From positions 31,343-95,342 of the forward strand of contig NZ_JABZEE010000003.1 of NCBI RefSeq assembly GCF_013387495.1: a stretch of 64,000 nt of DNA, given 5' to 3'. Source of the DNA: Streptomyces sp. PKU-EA00015 (GTDB lineage Bacteria; Actinomycetota; Actinomycetes; Streptomycetales; Streptomycetaceae). Under the pieces are notes generated by a model. That model was given only the letters and a program-made list of their open reading frames with translations, was not told where the DNA came from and did not search any database. Shown here piece after piece: positions 34,394 to 42,754 of this stretch (position 1 is its first letter; the number at the start of each line of letters is the position of its first letter). The position numbers and the translations under genes are program-made.

Positions 34394-34489
34394 ATGACGG
34401 ACAACGCCGGGCCGGGCGCAGACCCGGCAGGGCAGCGGAGCACGTCGCCGGGCGAGGCCCCGGCGGTGCGGAGGAGGCGGACCCCGTGA
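34394..34489 (+). CDS. Possible 31-residue ORF in the gvpY/gvpZ position
   Basis: ATG 34394 is preceded by a strong AAGGAGG (11 bases away) and encodes 31 residues (MTDNAGPGADPAGQRSTSPG...) that end in a stop overlapping the gvpJ GTG (GTGA). Streptomyces gvp clusters usually carry gvpY and gvpZ here. It may be a remnant of one or a leader that couples translation to gvpJ. No family recognised. Confidence 0.35.
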   Translation: MTDNAGPGADPAGQRSTSPGEAPAVRRRRTP

Positions 34490-34929
34490 CCCAACCGATC
34501 GCCGGCCGCACGGCCGCTTCCCCGTACGGACAGCAGGGTTCGTCGGCCAACCTCGCCGACATCCTGGAACGCGTCCTGGACAAAGGTGTCGTCATCGCCG
34601 GCGACATCCAGATCAACCTGCTCGACATCGAGCTGCTGACCATCAAACTCCGCCTCCTCGTCGCCTCCGTGGACAAGGCGAAGGAGATGGGCATCGACTG
34701 GTGGGAGCACGACCCGTCGCTGTCCTCCCGAGCGGTGGCGCCGCGGCAGGCCGCCCCGAACGGGCACGCGGCAGCGGCAGAGGCCGCACACGACGGGCAG
34801 GAGGCCCTGGCGCAGGAGAACGAGCGGCTGCGGGCCGAACTCGCCGCACTGCGGGCGGCGGCGGGACTGCCCCGAGCGGCCACGGGCACGCAGGGGCACG
34901 CCACCACAGAGAGGCGGGAGGAACAGTGA
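34486..34929 (+). CDS. gvpJ: Gas vesicle protein GvpJ (GvpA family)
   Basis: A 147-residue GvpA-family protein from GTG 34486 with GAGGAGG upstream. The core SSANLADILERVLDKGVVIAGDIQINLLDIELLTIKLRLLVASVDKAKEMGIDWW is the GvpJ/M type. A Glu/Ala-rich coiled-coil-like tail (AQENERLRAELAALRAAAG) follows. It probably caps the vesicle or helps nucleation. The stop overlaps the gvpL start. Confidence 0.9.
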   Translation: MTQPIAGRTAASPYGQQGSSANLADILERVLDKGVVIAGDIQINLLDIELLTIKLRLLVASVDKAKEMGIDWWEHDPSLSSRAVAPRQAAPNGHAAAAEAAHDGQEALAQENERLRAELAALRAAAGLPRAATGTQGHATTERREEQ

Positions 34930-35756
34930 ACACCGCGGCCGACACCCCGCTGAGCCGCCGGACCGGCGACGAACTGTCGTACGTGTACGCGGTCGGCCGG
35001 GACCACGACGCGCTGGGGCGCACCGCCGTGCGCCTCGCCGGTGTGGACGACCGGCCCGTGGGCGTGGTGGCCCGCGCCGGCGGACTCGCCGCCCTCGTGT
35101 CGCGCGTACCGGCCGTCGCGTACGGTGAACACGGGCTGAAGGCACAGCTGGAGGACCTGGCCCGGCTCGAGGCGGTCGCCCGCGCCCACCACGCGGTGGT
35201 CGACGCCGCGTTCGCGGCGGCGACGGTGCTGCCCATGCGGCTGGCCACGGTCTACCTGGACGACGAGCGCGTGACCGCGATGCTGGAGGAACGTCACCAC
35301 GAGTTCGACCTGCTGCTCCGACGACTGGACAGGCACGTCGAGTTCGGGGTGAAGGTCTACGCCGACCCGAGCAGCGCCCGCATGCCGGAGCCGGCCGGGG
35401 AACCGGCGGCCGGGAGCCCCGGGCGCGCCTACCTCCAGCAGCGGCGGGCGCAGCGGCGCGCTGGGCGGGAGGCCCACCGGGCTGCCGCCGCCGTGGCCGC
35501 GGACGCCGCCCTGGCCGTCCGCGATCTCGCCCGGGAGCGTGTGGTGCACCGCCCCCAGCAGGGCGAACTATCCGCCCGGGAGGGGGAGAACGTCGCCAAC
35601 GAGGCCTACCTCGTGGCCGAGGACCGTGCCGGAGTGTTCCGTACGAGGCTCGAGGCGCTCGTCCGTGACACACCGGGCGTACGACTCGAGGTCACCGGTC
35701 CCTGGGCTCCGTACTCGTTCGCAACCCCCGTCGCCGGCGGCGACGCCGCACGATGA
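34926..35756 (+). CDS. gvpL: Gas vesicle protein GvpL
   Basis: A 276-residue GvpL/F-family protein, start GTG 34926 overlapping the gvpJ stop (GTGA). Features are LSYVYAVGRDHDAL, VLPMRLATVYLDDERV, an RRLDRHVEFGVKVY segment and the C-terminal RLEVTGPWAPYSFATP. It is more alanine/arginine-rich in the middle than GvpF. Its stop overlaps the gvpS ATG, so gvpJ-L-S are translationally coupled. Confidence 0.9.
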   Translation: MNTAADTPLSRRTGDELSYVYAVGRDHDALGRTAVRLAGVDDRPVGVVARAGGLAALVSRVPAVAYGEHGLKAQLEDLARLEAVARAHHAVVDAAFAAATVLPMRLATVYLDDERVTAMLEERHHEFDLLLRRLDRHVEFGVKVYADPSSARMPEPAGEPAAGSPGRAYLQQRRAQRRAGREAHRAAAAVAADAALAVRDLARERVVHRPQQGELSAREGENVANEAYLVAEDRAGVFRTRLEALVRDTPGVRLEVTGPWAPYSFATPVAGGDAAR

Positions 35757-35965
35757 GCGCCGAGCCGGACCGTGCGGACGTCGCCGCGACCGGCACGCCT
35801 GCGGGTCCGCAGGTCGCCCTCGTCGATCTGCTGGACCGCCTCCTCAACGGAGGAGCAGTGCTCACGGGCGACCTCGTCCTGTCCGTCGCCGACGTGGATC
35901 TGGTGCACATCAATCTCCGCGCCGTCATCCGGTCGATCACGGCGGACGAGCCCGGCCCGTGGTGA
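35753..35965 (+). CDS. gvpS: Small GvpA-family protein GvpS
   Basis: A 70-residue protein that is almost only the GvpA core (VALVDLLDRLLNGGAVLTGDLVLSVADVDLVHINLRAVIRSIT). The ATG overlaps the gvpL stop. Small size and position before gvpK fit Streptomyces GvpS. Probably a minor or capping shell subunit. Confidence 0.85.
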   Translation: MSAEPDRADVAATGTPAGPQVALVDLLDRLLNGGAVLTGDLVLSVADVDLVHINLRAVIRSITADEPGPW

Positions 35966-36020
35966 CGCGCGCCAGGCACCCGGCGGGGAAGCCCGTCCGG
36001 TCACACCCGAGGAGGACCCA

Positions 36021-36323
36021 GTGAGCGGCGAAGCCAGCACGACGGCCCGGCGTCTGGAGACGGATCCGGACACGGTGGAACGGGACCTGATCAAACTCGT
36101 GCTCTCCCTCGTGGAGTTGCTGCGGCAGCTGATGGAGCGCACGGCACTCCACCGTGTCGACGAGGGGGATCTGAGCGAGGACCAGGAGGAACGCGTCGGG
36201 ATGACGCTGATGATCCTCCAGGAGCGGATGGCCGAGCTGTGCGACCGCTACGACCTCACGATGGACGACCTCAACATCGACCTCGGCCCGCTCGGCTCCC
36301 TGCTCCCGCGGCACGGTGGCTGA
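36021..36323 (+). CDS. gvpK: Gas vesicle protein GvpK
   Basis: A 100-residue protein from GTG 36021 with GAGGAGGAC upstream. The sequence VERDLIKLVLSLVELLRQLMERTALHRVDEGDL...ERVGMTLMILQERMAELCDRYDLTMDDLNIDLGPLGSLL is a textbook GvpK. It closes the cluster. The ~286 bases after it carry no clear gene. Confidence 0.93.
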   Translation: MSGEASTTARRLETDPDTVERDLIKLVLSLVELLRQLMERTALHRVDEGDLSEDQEERVGMTLMILQERMAELCDRYDLTMDDLNIDLGPLGSLLPRHGG

Positions 36324-36609
36324 GCCGCCCCCCGGCGCGCGACGTCGCGGAGGTATGGCCCGACTCCGGGCTGCCGCGGGCTCAAGGGCCTTCCTCGCGC
36401 ATCTCTGTTGTCGTGGTCGGCCGGATCACGTAACGTCACCCGACGTGAACACCGGACCGGCGATACGCCACACACAGACGGGCCATCCGGTGGAGGGCTG
36501 ATCGCTCGTCGGGTGCCGAGAAGGCACCCCCTCGTCTCGGCACGCGGACCTCCCAGTGCTTGCGCACAGCGAGTCCCTTTTCGTGTCGAACACCAGCGAG
36601 GTCAGCCGT

Positions 36610-36984
36610 ATGACAGTCACGTTCAACCACACCATCATCGCCGCCAAGGACCGCACCGAGTCGGCGCGGTTCTTCCGAGAGCTGTTGGAACTCCCGGAAG
36701 CGCCGTCCTGGGGCCCGTTCACGAACATCCAGCTCACCGACGGCGTTCTGTTGCAGTTCGCCGAGCCGCCGGTCGACATCCAGATGCAGCACTACGCGTT
36801 CCTGATCGACGACGAGCTGTTCGACCGGGCGTACCAGCGCCTGTGCGACGGCGGCGTCGACCATTGGGCCGATCCGCAGATGCGGCGCCCGGGCGAGATC
36901 AACAACGAGCACGGCGGTCGAGGGGTGTACTTCAAGGACCCCGCGGGCCACGCGATCGAGCTGATCACACGCCCCTACCTGTAG
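36610..36984 (+). CDS. VOC-family (glyoxalase-like) protein
   Basis: A 124-residue vicinal-oxygen-chelate domain: FNHTIIAAKDRTESARFFRELLELPEAP, HYAFLIDDELFDRAYQRL and the C-terminal GRGVYFKDPAGHAIELITRPY with the metal-binding His and Glu. ATG 36610 gives one complete VOC fold; the open frame extends upstream without similarity. It is a single gene, convergent with cvnB. The substrate is unknown; glyoxalase, thiol transferase or antibiotic-binding roles all occur in the family. Confidence 0.8.
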   Translation: MTVTFNHTIIAAKDRTESARFFRELLELPEAPSWGPFTNIQLTDGVLLQFAEPPVDIQMQHYAFLIDDELFDRAYQRLCDGGVDHWADPQMRRPGEINNEHGGRGVYFKDPAGHAIELITRPYL

Positions 36985-37116
36985 CCGGCTCAGTGCCCGG
37001 CCGGGCCCCCGCGACGGGGCGCCCGGCCGGGCACCGGCGTCACCTCTTCGCAGGGGGCCACGGTGTTCTCGAACTCCTCGCCGGCCTTCGTTTGCTCATG
37101 GGGGGCAGAAGGCGCG

Positions 37117-37563
37117 TCAGCGCGTGGCGACCGCCTGGAGCTCGGTGACCAGCTGCGGCGTGAGCAGGCCGCCCACGCGGTCGGACAGCACCCCCATCTC
37201 GTAGCCGATCATGCCGACGTCGCTGCCCTCCGCCGCGACCACGCCCAGACAGCTTCCGTCCCGGACCGTGGTGACCAGCAGGAAGCCGCCGTACATCTCG
37301 ACCATCACCAGCCTCACACCCCCTCCGCCGTGCCGGCCATGGGCCCGGGCCGCGCCCAGGGCGAGGCTCGTGATGCCGGAGACGACGGCAGCCAGGTGGT
37401 CGGCGTGGTCGCGGCCCAGGGAATCGGAGGCAGCCAGCAGCAGCCCGTCGGACGAGACGGCGACCGCGTCGGCGACGCCGTGGACGGTCCGTACGAATTC
37501 GGCGATGAGCCAACTGAAGTTCTGCGCCTCGCCGGTGAGCGGGATGCCGGTCGTCAGGGTCAT
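37117..37563 (-). CDS. cvnB: Roadblock/LC7 protein, CvnB of a conservon
   Basis: A 148-residue roadblock-domain protein: FSWLIAEFVRTVHGVADAVAVSSDGLLLAASDSLGRDHADHLAAVVSGITSLALGAA, then a glycine/His loop and the C-terminal strand region. The ATG overlaps the stop of the upstream kinase gene (ATGA). In Streptomyces conservons CvnB accompanies a kinase (CvnA), a DUF742 protein (CvnC) and a Ras-like GTPase (CvnD); the last two are absent after this gene. Confidence 0.88.
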   Translation of the reverse strand: MTLTTGIPLTGEAQNFSWLIAEFVRTVHGVADAVAVSSDGLLLAASDSLGRDHADHLAAVVSGITSLALGAARAHGRHGGGGVRLVMVEMYGGFLLVTTVRDGSCLGVVAAEGSDVGMIGYEMGVLSDRVGGLLTPQLVTELQAVATR

Positions 37564-39617
37564 GCGCTGTCCTTTCCGGCTGCCGCGCCGCGGGCGACGC
37601 CCTCGCGGAAGCCGCTGAGCATGGACCTGATCCGGTCCTTGCCTGGTGGTTGTTCGATGGGGGCGGGGGCGGCGAGCAGCGCGGGCGGCAGGGCCACGTA
37701 TGCGGTGATGCCTGAGCCCTCGGTCTCGCGGAGTTCGACCTGCGCGCCGAGGCGGGCGGAGAGCCGACCGACGACGTAGTGGCCGAGGAAACGGGTGGGG
37801 GCGACGAGGAAGCTCTGCTTGCCGGAGAGACGGGCGTTGGAGCGGGCCAGCGCCTCGGCGGTCATGCCGACGCCGCGGTCCACGACGGCGAGGCAGTATT
37901 CGGCTCCGTCGCGCCAGCCGTACACCTCGACGGGGCTGTGCGGCGGTGAGAAGACCAGTGCGTTCTCGATCAACTCGGCGAGCAAGTGGGACAGTTCGGC
38001 GACCGCGTGGCCGCGGATCCGGCACGGTTCGACGTCCACGGCCGCCACCCGCTGGTACTGCTCGACCTCCGACACCGCTGACTGGACGACCTCCAGGGCA
38101 CCGACCGTGCCCGTCCACGTACGCGGCGGCCCGTGCTCGCCGACGAGGACGAGCAGCGACTCGGCGTTGCGGCGCATCCGGGTGGCGAGGTGGTCGAGCT
38201 CGAAGAGCTCGGCGAGCGCGTCCGGGTCGACCTCCTGGCTCTCCAGCGTGGTGATGAGGCCGAGCTGGCGGCGGAGCAGGCTCTGGTTGCGGCGCCCGAG
38301 GTTGGCGAGAGACTCCGAGGTGTTGCGGCGGAGGACGGCCTGCTCGGCGGCGAGGCCGACAGCCGTCCGCTCGACATTGTGAAGAGCCGCGGCGAGCAGG
38401 GCGATCTCCTGCGCCCCGTCGTGGAATCCGGGCTCCGGCCGTGCTTCGGGCGGCTCCGGTGTGAGGCCGGCGGCGGTGTCGTCCGGGTCGGCCTGCTGAA
38501 TGCGCAGGACCGCCTCGGACAGGCGTGCACCCGCCACCTCGTCCGCCTCCTGCGCGAGGGCGCCGAGCGGGCGTGTGATGGAGCGGGCCGAGAGTACGGC
38601 GAGGGCGGTGGCGAGCGCGACGATCAGCACGCCGAGGCCGAGAAAGCCCCCGAGCTGGCCGGTCGCATCATCGCTGAGCTGCCCTGCCCTGTCGCGTACG
38701 TCCGCGCCGACGCTCCGCTGAACGGCGTGCAGGTCGTCGACCAGCACGGTCATCGACCGCCACCACACATCCGGGTCGACGTTCAGCCGGGACCCGTCCG
38801 CGCCGGCCGCCGCACTTTTCTCCAGGCCGGTGGCCCGCTTGGCGTCGCGGGTCGCGAACGCACGGTCGAGCGCCCCCCGCTGGGCCTCGGTGGCCGACTG
38901 CGCGTACTGCCCGAGGGCGGCGACCCGGGCGGCCCGTACCTCGGTGAACGCCAGATACTCACCGCCTCTGAAGCGCCCCGCCGCGAACACTCCGTTGAGC
39001 GAGCCGCGCTCCAGCGCCACGGATTCCTCGATGTCGGCGAGCGCCTGGAGCGCGTCGATCCCGTCCGCCAGCGCCCGGTCGCCGCGCGCCGCGTCATCTC
39101 CGTCCGCCGACTGTGCCTTGATCAGCGCGGTGATGACGGAGGTGTAGAAACGCAGGGTGGCCGCACGGTCCGCGGACCCGTCGTCGACCTCGGCCCGTAC
39201 GGCGGCCAGACCCGTCAGCAAAGCCCGCGCTCCCTCCACCGCGGACGCGGTCTCCGTGTCGTTGTCGCCCTCGGCGAGCAGCACGGCGAGGTCGGCACGG
39301 GCCTCGTCGGAGCGCAGGCGCTGCCCGTCGACGTCGTCGCGGTACTGGCGGGCGCCGCCCAAGAGGCCGTTGGTGAGGCCCCGTTCGCGCTGCAGATCGT
39401 GTACGAGCGCCTGGACCCGGAGCACGAGGTCCACCCGTTCCCGGGTCTCCCGCGCCGCGGACCAGTCGGCGGCGCGATCCGCGACCGCGAGCCCGGTGAG
39501 CACGAGCAGCAGACACGTCGGCACGGCCAGCACGATGGCGACCCGCCCGCGGATGGTCTTCCAACCAGGCAGTGCACGTGCGATGCGGCCGATCCCCGGC
39601 CTGGCGTTCCCCGTCAC
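37560..39617 (-). CDS. cvnA: Nitrate-sensor-domain histidine-kinase-like protein, CvnA
   Basis: About 685 residues. An N-terminal membrane span (RVAIVLAVPTCLLLVLTGLAVADRAA) is followed by an extracellular NIT (nitrate/nitrite-sensing type) helical domain to ~residue 310, a second span (LGGFLGLGVLIVALATALAVLSA) with a HAMP-like linker, then ERTAVGLAAEQAVLRRNTSESLANLGRRNQSLLRRQL and a HATPase_c domain (ELIENALVFSPP, VDRGVGM, GHYVVGRLSARLG). GTG 39617 is chosen; TTG 39635 is possible. The G1 box has a shortened glycine pattern. It probably signals through CvnB. Confidence 0.85.
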   Translation of the reverse strand: MTGNARPGIGRIARALPGWKTIRGRVAIVLAVPTCLLLVLTGLAVADRAADWSAARETRERVDLVLRVQALVHDLQRERGLTNGLLGGARQYRDDVDGQRLRSDEARADLAVLLAEGDNDTETASAVEGARALLTGLAAVRAEVDDGSADRAATLRFYTSVITALIKAQSADGDDAARGDRALADGIDALQALADIEESVALERGSLNGVFAAGRFRGGEYLAFTEVRAARVAALGQYAQSATEAQRGALDRAFATRDAKRATGLEKSAAAGADGSRLNVDPDVWWRSMTVLVDDLHAVQRSVGADVRDRAGQLSDDATGQLGGFLGLGVLIVALATALAVLSARSITRPLGALAQEADEVAGARLSEAVLRIQQADPDDTAAGLTPEPPEARPEPGFHDGAQEIALLAAALHNVERTAVGLAAEQAVLRRNTSESLANLGRRNQSLLRRQLGLITTLESQEVDPDALAELFELDHLATRMRRNAESLLVLVGEHGPPRTWTGTVGALEVVQSAVSEVEQYQRVAAVDVEPCRIRGHAVAELSHLLAELIENALVFSPPHSPVEVYGWRDGAEYCLAVVDRGVGMTAEALARSNARLSGKQSFLVAPTRFLGHYVVGRLSARLGAQVELRETEGSGITAYVALPPALLAAPAPIEQPPGKDRIRSMLSGFREGVARGAAAGKDSA

Positions 39618-39829
39618 ACGACCGACGCTAGGCAACGACCGTCAGCACGCCATTTCCCGTCAGTAAGGAGCCCGTTGCACCCCCCTCACCACGGGGCGGT
39701 CTCCGGGTGCGGGCCGCGCCATCTGTCCGTAATACGGTGCCGAACCGGGCGAGGGAGCCGTATCGATCTCTTCGCCGGAACGCCACGACGGCCGTCCCGG
39801 ATCCGGGGCGGGCCGTCGCGAGTGGGTCC

Positions 39830-40403
39830 CTACGACAGGGGCTCGATCCACACGGAGCGGTAGCGGTCGACCAGCTCGCCGACCTGGCCGTCGCGGTAGG
39901 CCAGGTAGCGGGCCCAGGCCGCGGGGTCCTCGACACCGCAGGCGGGGGTGACCCAGCGGCTGGTGAGCACGTCCTCGTGGGTCGGGCGGGGGTGCAGCAT
40001 GCTCGCGTAGTCCGGGGTGGTTCCAGTCCGAGTGCGAGTAGTACAGGCCCACCTTGAGCCCCTGTTCGCGCAGCGCGGCGGCGTAGGGGCCGACCAGATC
40101 GCGTGCGGCGGGCGTGCGGCGCACGACGTCCAGGTCGCCGAGCGCGGTGTCCCACAGGGCCACGCCGTCCTGGTGACGGGCCGTCAGCACCGCGTACCGG
40201 GCGCCCGCCCGCGCGAACAGCGCCGCCCATTCCCGCGGGTCGTATCGCGCGGCGGTGAAGCCGTCCAGCTGCTTCATGTACTGCTCGTGGGACACCTGAC
40301 CGGTGTAGAACGACCAGGACTCGGGCACCCCGTCGACGGCGTAGACGCCGTAGTGGACGAAGATTCCCAGCTTCGCGTCGGAGAACCGGGACTGCATGTG
40401 CAT
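39830..40403 (-). pseudogene. Truncated, frameshifted GH29 alpha-L-fucosidase fragment
   Basis: From ATG 40403 the translation gives the start of a GH29 catalytic domain (FSDAKLGIFVHYGVYAVDGVPESWSF, GARYAVLTARHQDGVALWDT, KVGLYYSHSDWNHP). At ~40017 an extra base shifts the frame; DYASMLHPRPTHEDVL and AWARYLAYRDGQVGELVDRY continue in the next frame to a stop at 39830-39832. Only ~190 residues remain of a family normally over 400 long, and the nucleophile-containing half is missing. Confidence 0.7.
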
Positions 40404-40601
40404 GAGGGCAACGCCTCGGTCGTGGTGACGGAAGGGGCGGCCGTGCGCCGCGCCGCGCCGACGCTATGCCGGACGCAGGATCCGGTGCGTGGGGCGTGCT
40501 CACCTCAACTGGTCGTTTTTCACCGTCGCAGAGGAGTCGGAGGGGAGTGGAACCTCCCGTGCCGTCACACCGGGCGGCCCCGGGTGACGGCACGCGGCCC
40601 C

Positions 40602-41165
40602 TCACGCCGTCAGCGAGGCGATCGTGGCGTCGAGATCCGTGTCCTTCGGACGGTTGTGGGGCAGCTTGGCCAGGACGTGGGCCATGCCGCAGGTGTCGGT
40701 CAGGGCCGAGAAGACCAGTCCGCCCGCGATGCCCGCGGACAGCAGCCGGGCCGCGGGCCGCACCCGCCCCAGGGCGAGACCCGCCAGGACCAGCGAGCCG
40801 GCCGCCAGCCGGACCTGCCGCTCCATGGCCCACGCCGTCCGCGCCCCGGCCGGCCGGTGCAGGTCGTGACCGAGCTCGGCCCAGCTGTCGGTGCCCCCGG
40901 TCAGGGTCGCCGCGGGGATGCCGTGCCCGGCGAGGATGTCGCACGCCTGGGCCGAGCGGGTGCCCGAGGCGCAGACGACCAGCAGATCGCCGCGCTCGGC
41001 CGCGGTCCTCAGCGCGGGCAGCGCCCGGTCCAGACGGTCGAGCGGAATGTTGTGGGCGCCGGGCAGATGGCCGGAGGCGTACTCGCCCGGTGTGCGCACG
41101 TCGATGACGGTCAGGTCGTGCAGCCGGGGGCGGGCCTCGGAGGCGGTCAGGGAGGAGCTCGGCAT
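40602..41165 (-). CDS. Rhodanese-like sulfurtransferase with DUF2892 membrane tail
   Basis: A 187-residue protein: rhodanese domain in the first ~110 residues with the active-site loop VVCASGTRS (Cys65) and the CH2A-like VIDVRTPGEYASGHLPGAHNIP. A DUF2892-type hydrophobic pair of segments follows (RLAAGSLVLAGLALG, LLSAGIAGGLVFSALTDTCGM). Probably membrane-tethered and transfers sulfane sulfur. Single gene; the neighbouring genes give no clue to the acceptor. Confidence 0.87.
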   Translation of the reverse strand: MPSSSLTASEARPRLHDLTVIDVRTPGEYASGHLPGAHNIPLDRLDRALPALRTAAERGDLLVVCASGTRSAQACDILAGHGIPAATLTGGTDSWAELGHDLHRPAGARTAWAMERQVRLAAGSLVLAGLALGRVRPAARLLSAGIAGGLVFSALTDTCGMAHVLAKLPHNRPKDTDLDATIASLTA

Positions 41166-41287
41166 GGTCGTTTCCCTCTTCCTTGTCTTCCTGGTCGGAC
41201 GTACACCCCACTGAACCAGGTTTCCAGGGGGTTTCCGGCGCCGGGCGTCGTGGCCCCGGCCGGGATACCCGCCGGAGACGCTCTGGA

Positions 41288-41863
41288 CTAGGAAGGCCCG
41301 TCCGACGGTAAGTCCCGGCTCTGCCGCAGCCTTTCGCCGAGTCGCCCGCGCAGCGTGCGGGTGAGCGCGGCCGTGGCCGCGGTCAGGAAGACGAATGTGT
41401 AGAGGAGCTGCACCATGGTCACCACGCGCGCCGTCTGCCCGGCGGGCGTGATGTCCCCGTAGCCGACCGTCGCCAGGGTGGTGACGGTGAAGTACAGGGC
41501 GTCGACCCGGGTGGCGAGTCCGTCGAACTGGCCCGGCTGCTTCGCCAGCGCGTAGTACGCGCCGGCGAAGATGACGATCGACAGGCACATCAGCAGCGGG
41601 ATCACGATCCCGGGCCTGGCCCGCGTGCCGCCGGCGACGACGTCGCGGATCTGGACGAGCAGCAGCACGCTGACACCGGCCAGCGCCAGGGCGAAAACCG
41701 TCCAGCTCGCGACCGGGCGGTGCGGGCCGATCTCGTCGAGCGGCAGCACGAAGTACCCCGAGGTCATGGCGGTCACGGCGACGACCGCGAGCAACCGCAA
41801 CCGCGCCGGCTCCCGGCGGCCCGGGCCGCTCGGCGCCTGGCGCGGATTCGGTGTGGCCGTCAT
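41288..41863 (-). CDS. Potassium channel protein (two-pore-helix Ion_trans_2 type)
   Basis: A 191-residue membrane protein with about four spans. The C-terminal half is a K+-channel pore: the outer helix, the selectivity filter TVGYGD at residues 132-137, and an inner helix (RVVTMVQLLYTFVFLTAATAALTRTL). No RCK domain is attached. ATG 41863 gives a natural N-terminus after a proline-rich start. It is divergent from the DUF7144 membrane gene. Confidence 0.85.
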   Translation of the reverse strand: MTATPNPRQAPSGPGRREPARLRLLAVVAVTAMTSGYFVLPLDEIGPHRPVASWTVFALALAGVSVLLLVQIRDVVAGGTRARPGIVIPLLMCLSIVIFAGAYYALAKQPGQFDGLATRVDALYFTVTTLATVGYGDITPAGQTARVVTMVQLLYTFVFLTAATAALTRTLRGRLGERLRQSRDLPSDGPS

Positions 41864-42071
41864 GGTGCCTCCCGGAGCCGGCGTCCGCACCAGTCAACGC
41901 CCGTGCCGCCCCGACACGCCCCAGGTGCTGCGGAAACCGGGTGAGGCCGGCCGTCGCGGGCCCGCCGCCGTCACCCGTCCGGATTCCTCCGCATGGCGCA
42001 GGGGACGGCGCCGCCGGACGCTCGAAACCCCGCACGCGTCCGCGTACGGGGACCCAGCGCGAGGAGTGGTC

Positions 42072-42506
42072 ATGAGTCAGCAAACGCGCCCGGTCGGCGC
42101 CACACCGCCCGTACCGGACCCGGCCGCCGGCTGGGTGACCGGCGGAGTCGCCTTCGCCGGCGTCCTGATGCTGTGCGGCGGCGTTCTGGCCGTGCTCCAG
42201 GGCATCGCGGGGATCGTCGAGGACGACTGGTACCTCACGGTCGGTGACTACGTGTACCGGGTCAGTCTCACCGGCTGGGGCTGGATCCATCTCGTCATCG
42301 GGCTCCTCGTCGCGGTCACCGGCGCCGGGGTGCTGAAAGGCGCCGAGTGGGCCCGGATCACCGGCATCGTGCTCGCCTCGTTGAGCCTGGTCACGCAGTT
42401 CCTCTTCCTGCCGTACGCCCCGATCTGGTCGGTGATCATGATCGCGCTGGACGTGTTCGTGATCTGGGCGCTCGCCGCGTACCGCAGCAGCGGCCGGGTG
42501 CTGTGA
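42072..42506 (+). CDS. DUF7144-like membrane protein
   Basis: A 144-residue protein with four hydrophobic helices (GGVAFAGVLMLCGGVLAVLQGIAGI, GWGWIHLVIGLLVAVTGAGVL, ITGIVLASLSLVTQFLFLPYAPIW, VIMIALDVFVIWALAAY). The Trp/Gly spacing fits DUF7144 as I recall it. ATG 42072 has GAGGAG upstream. Function unknown; it is one of many small actinobacterial four-helix proteins found near stress genes. Confidence 0.75.
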   Translation: MSQQTRPVGATPPVPDPAAGWVTGGVAFAGVLMLCGGVLAVLQGIAGIVEDDWYLTVGDYVYRVSLTGWGWIHLVIGLLVAVTGAGVLKGAEWARITGIVLASLSLVTQFLFLPYAPIWSVIMIALDVFVIWALAAYRSSGRVL

Positions 42507-42754
42507 CGGGCGATCTCAGCGGGGCCGGCGAACTCCCCGTCGTGCGGGCGGAGTTCGCCGTTCCGTCCCGCCTGCCGCGCCGGGTGCGCGGCGCACGCGC
42601 CGGGCGAGGACCGGGCGAGGTCCGCCGCGACAGATCGGTCCGAAGGGCTGCGGTGCACGCCGGTGGGGAGGGAATATGGGAGGTACCCGTCATCCGGTGT
42701 GAGGTCGTGAGCGAACGGCCGTGCCTGTGCATCGTGACAGGGGAAGGAGCGATT

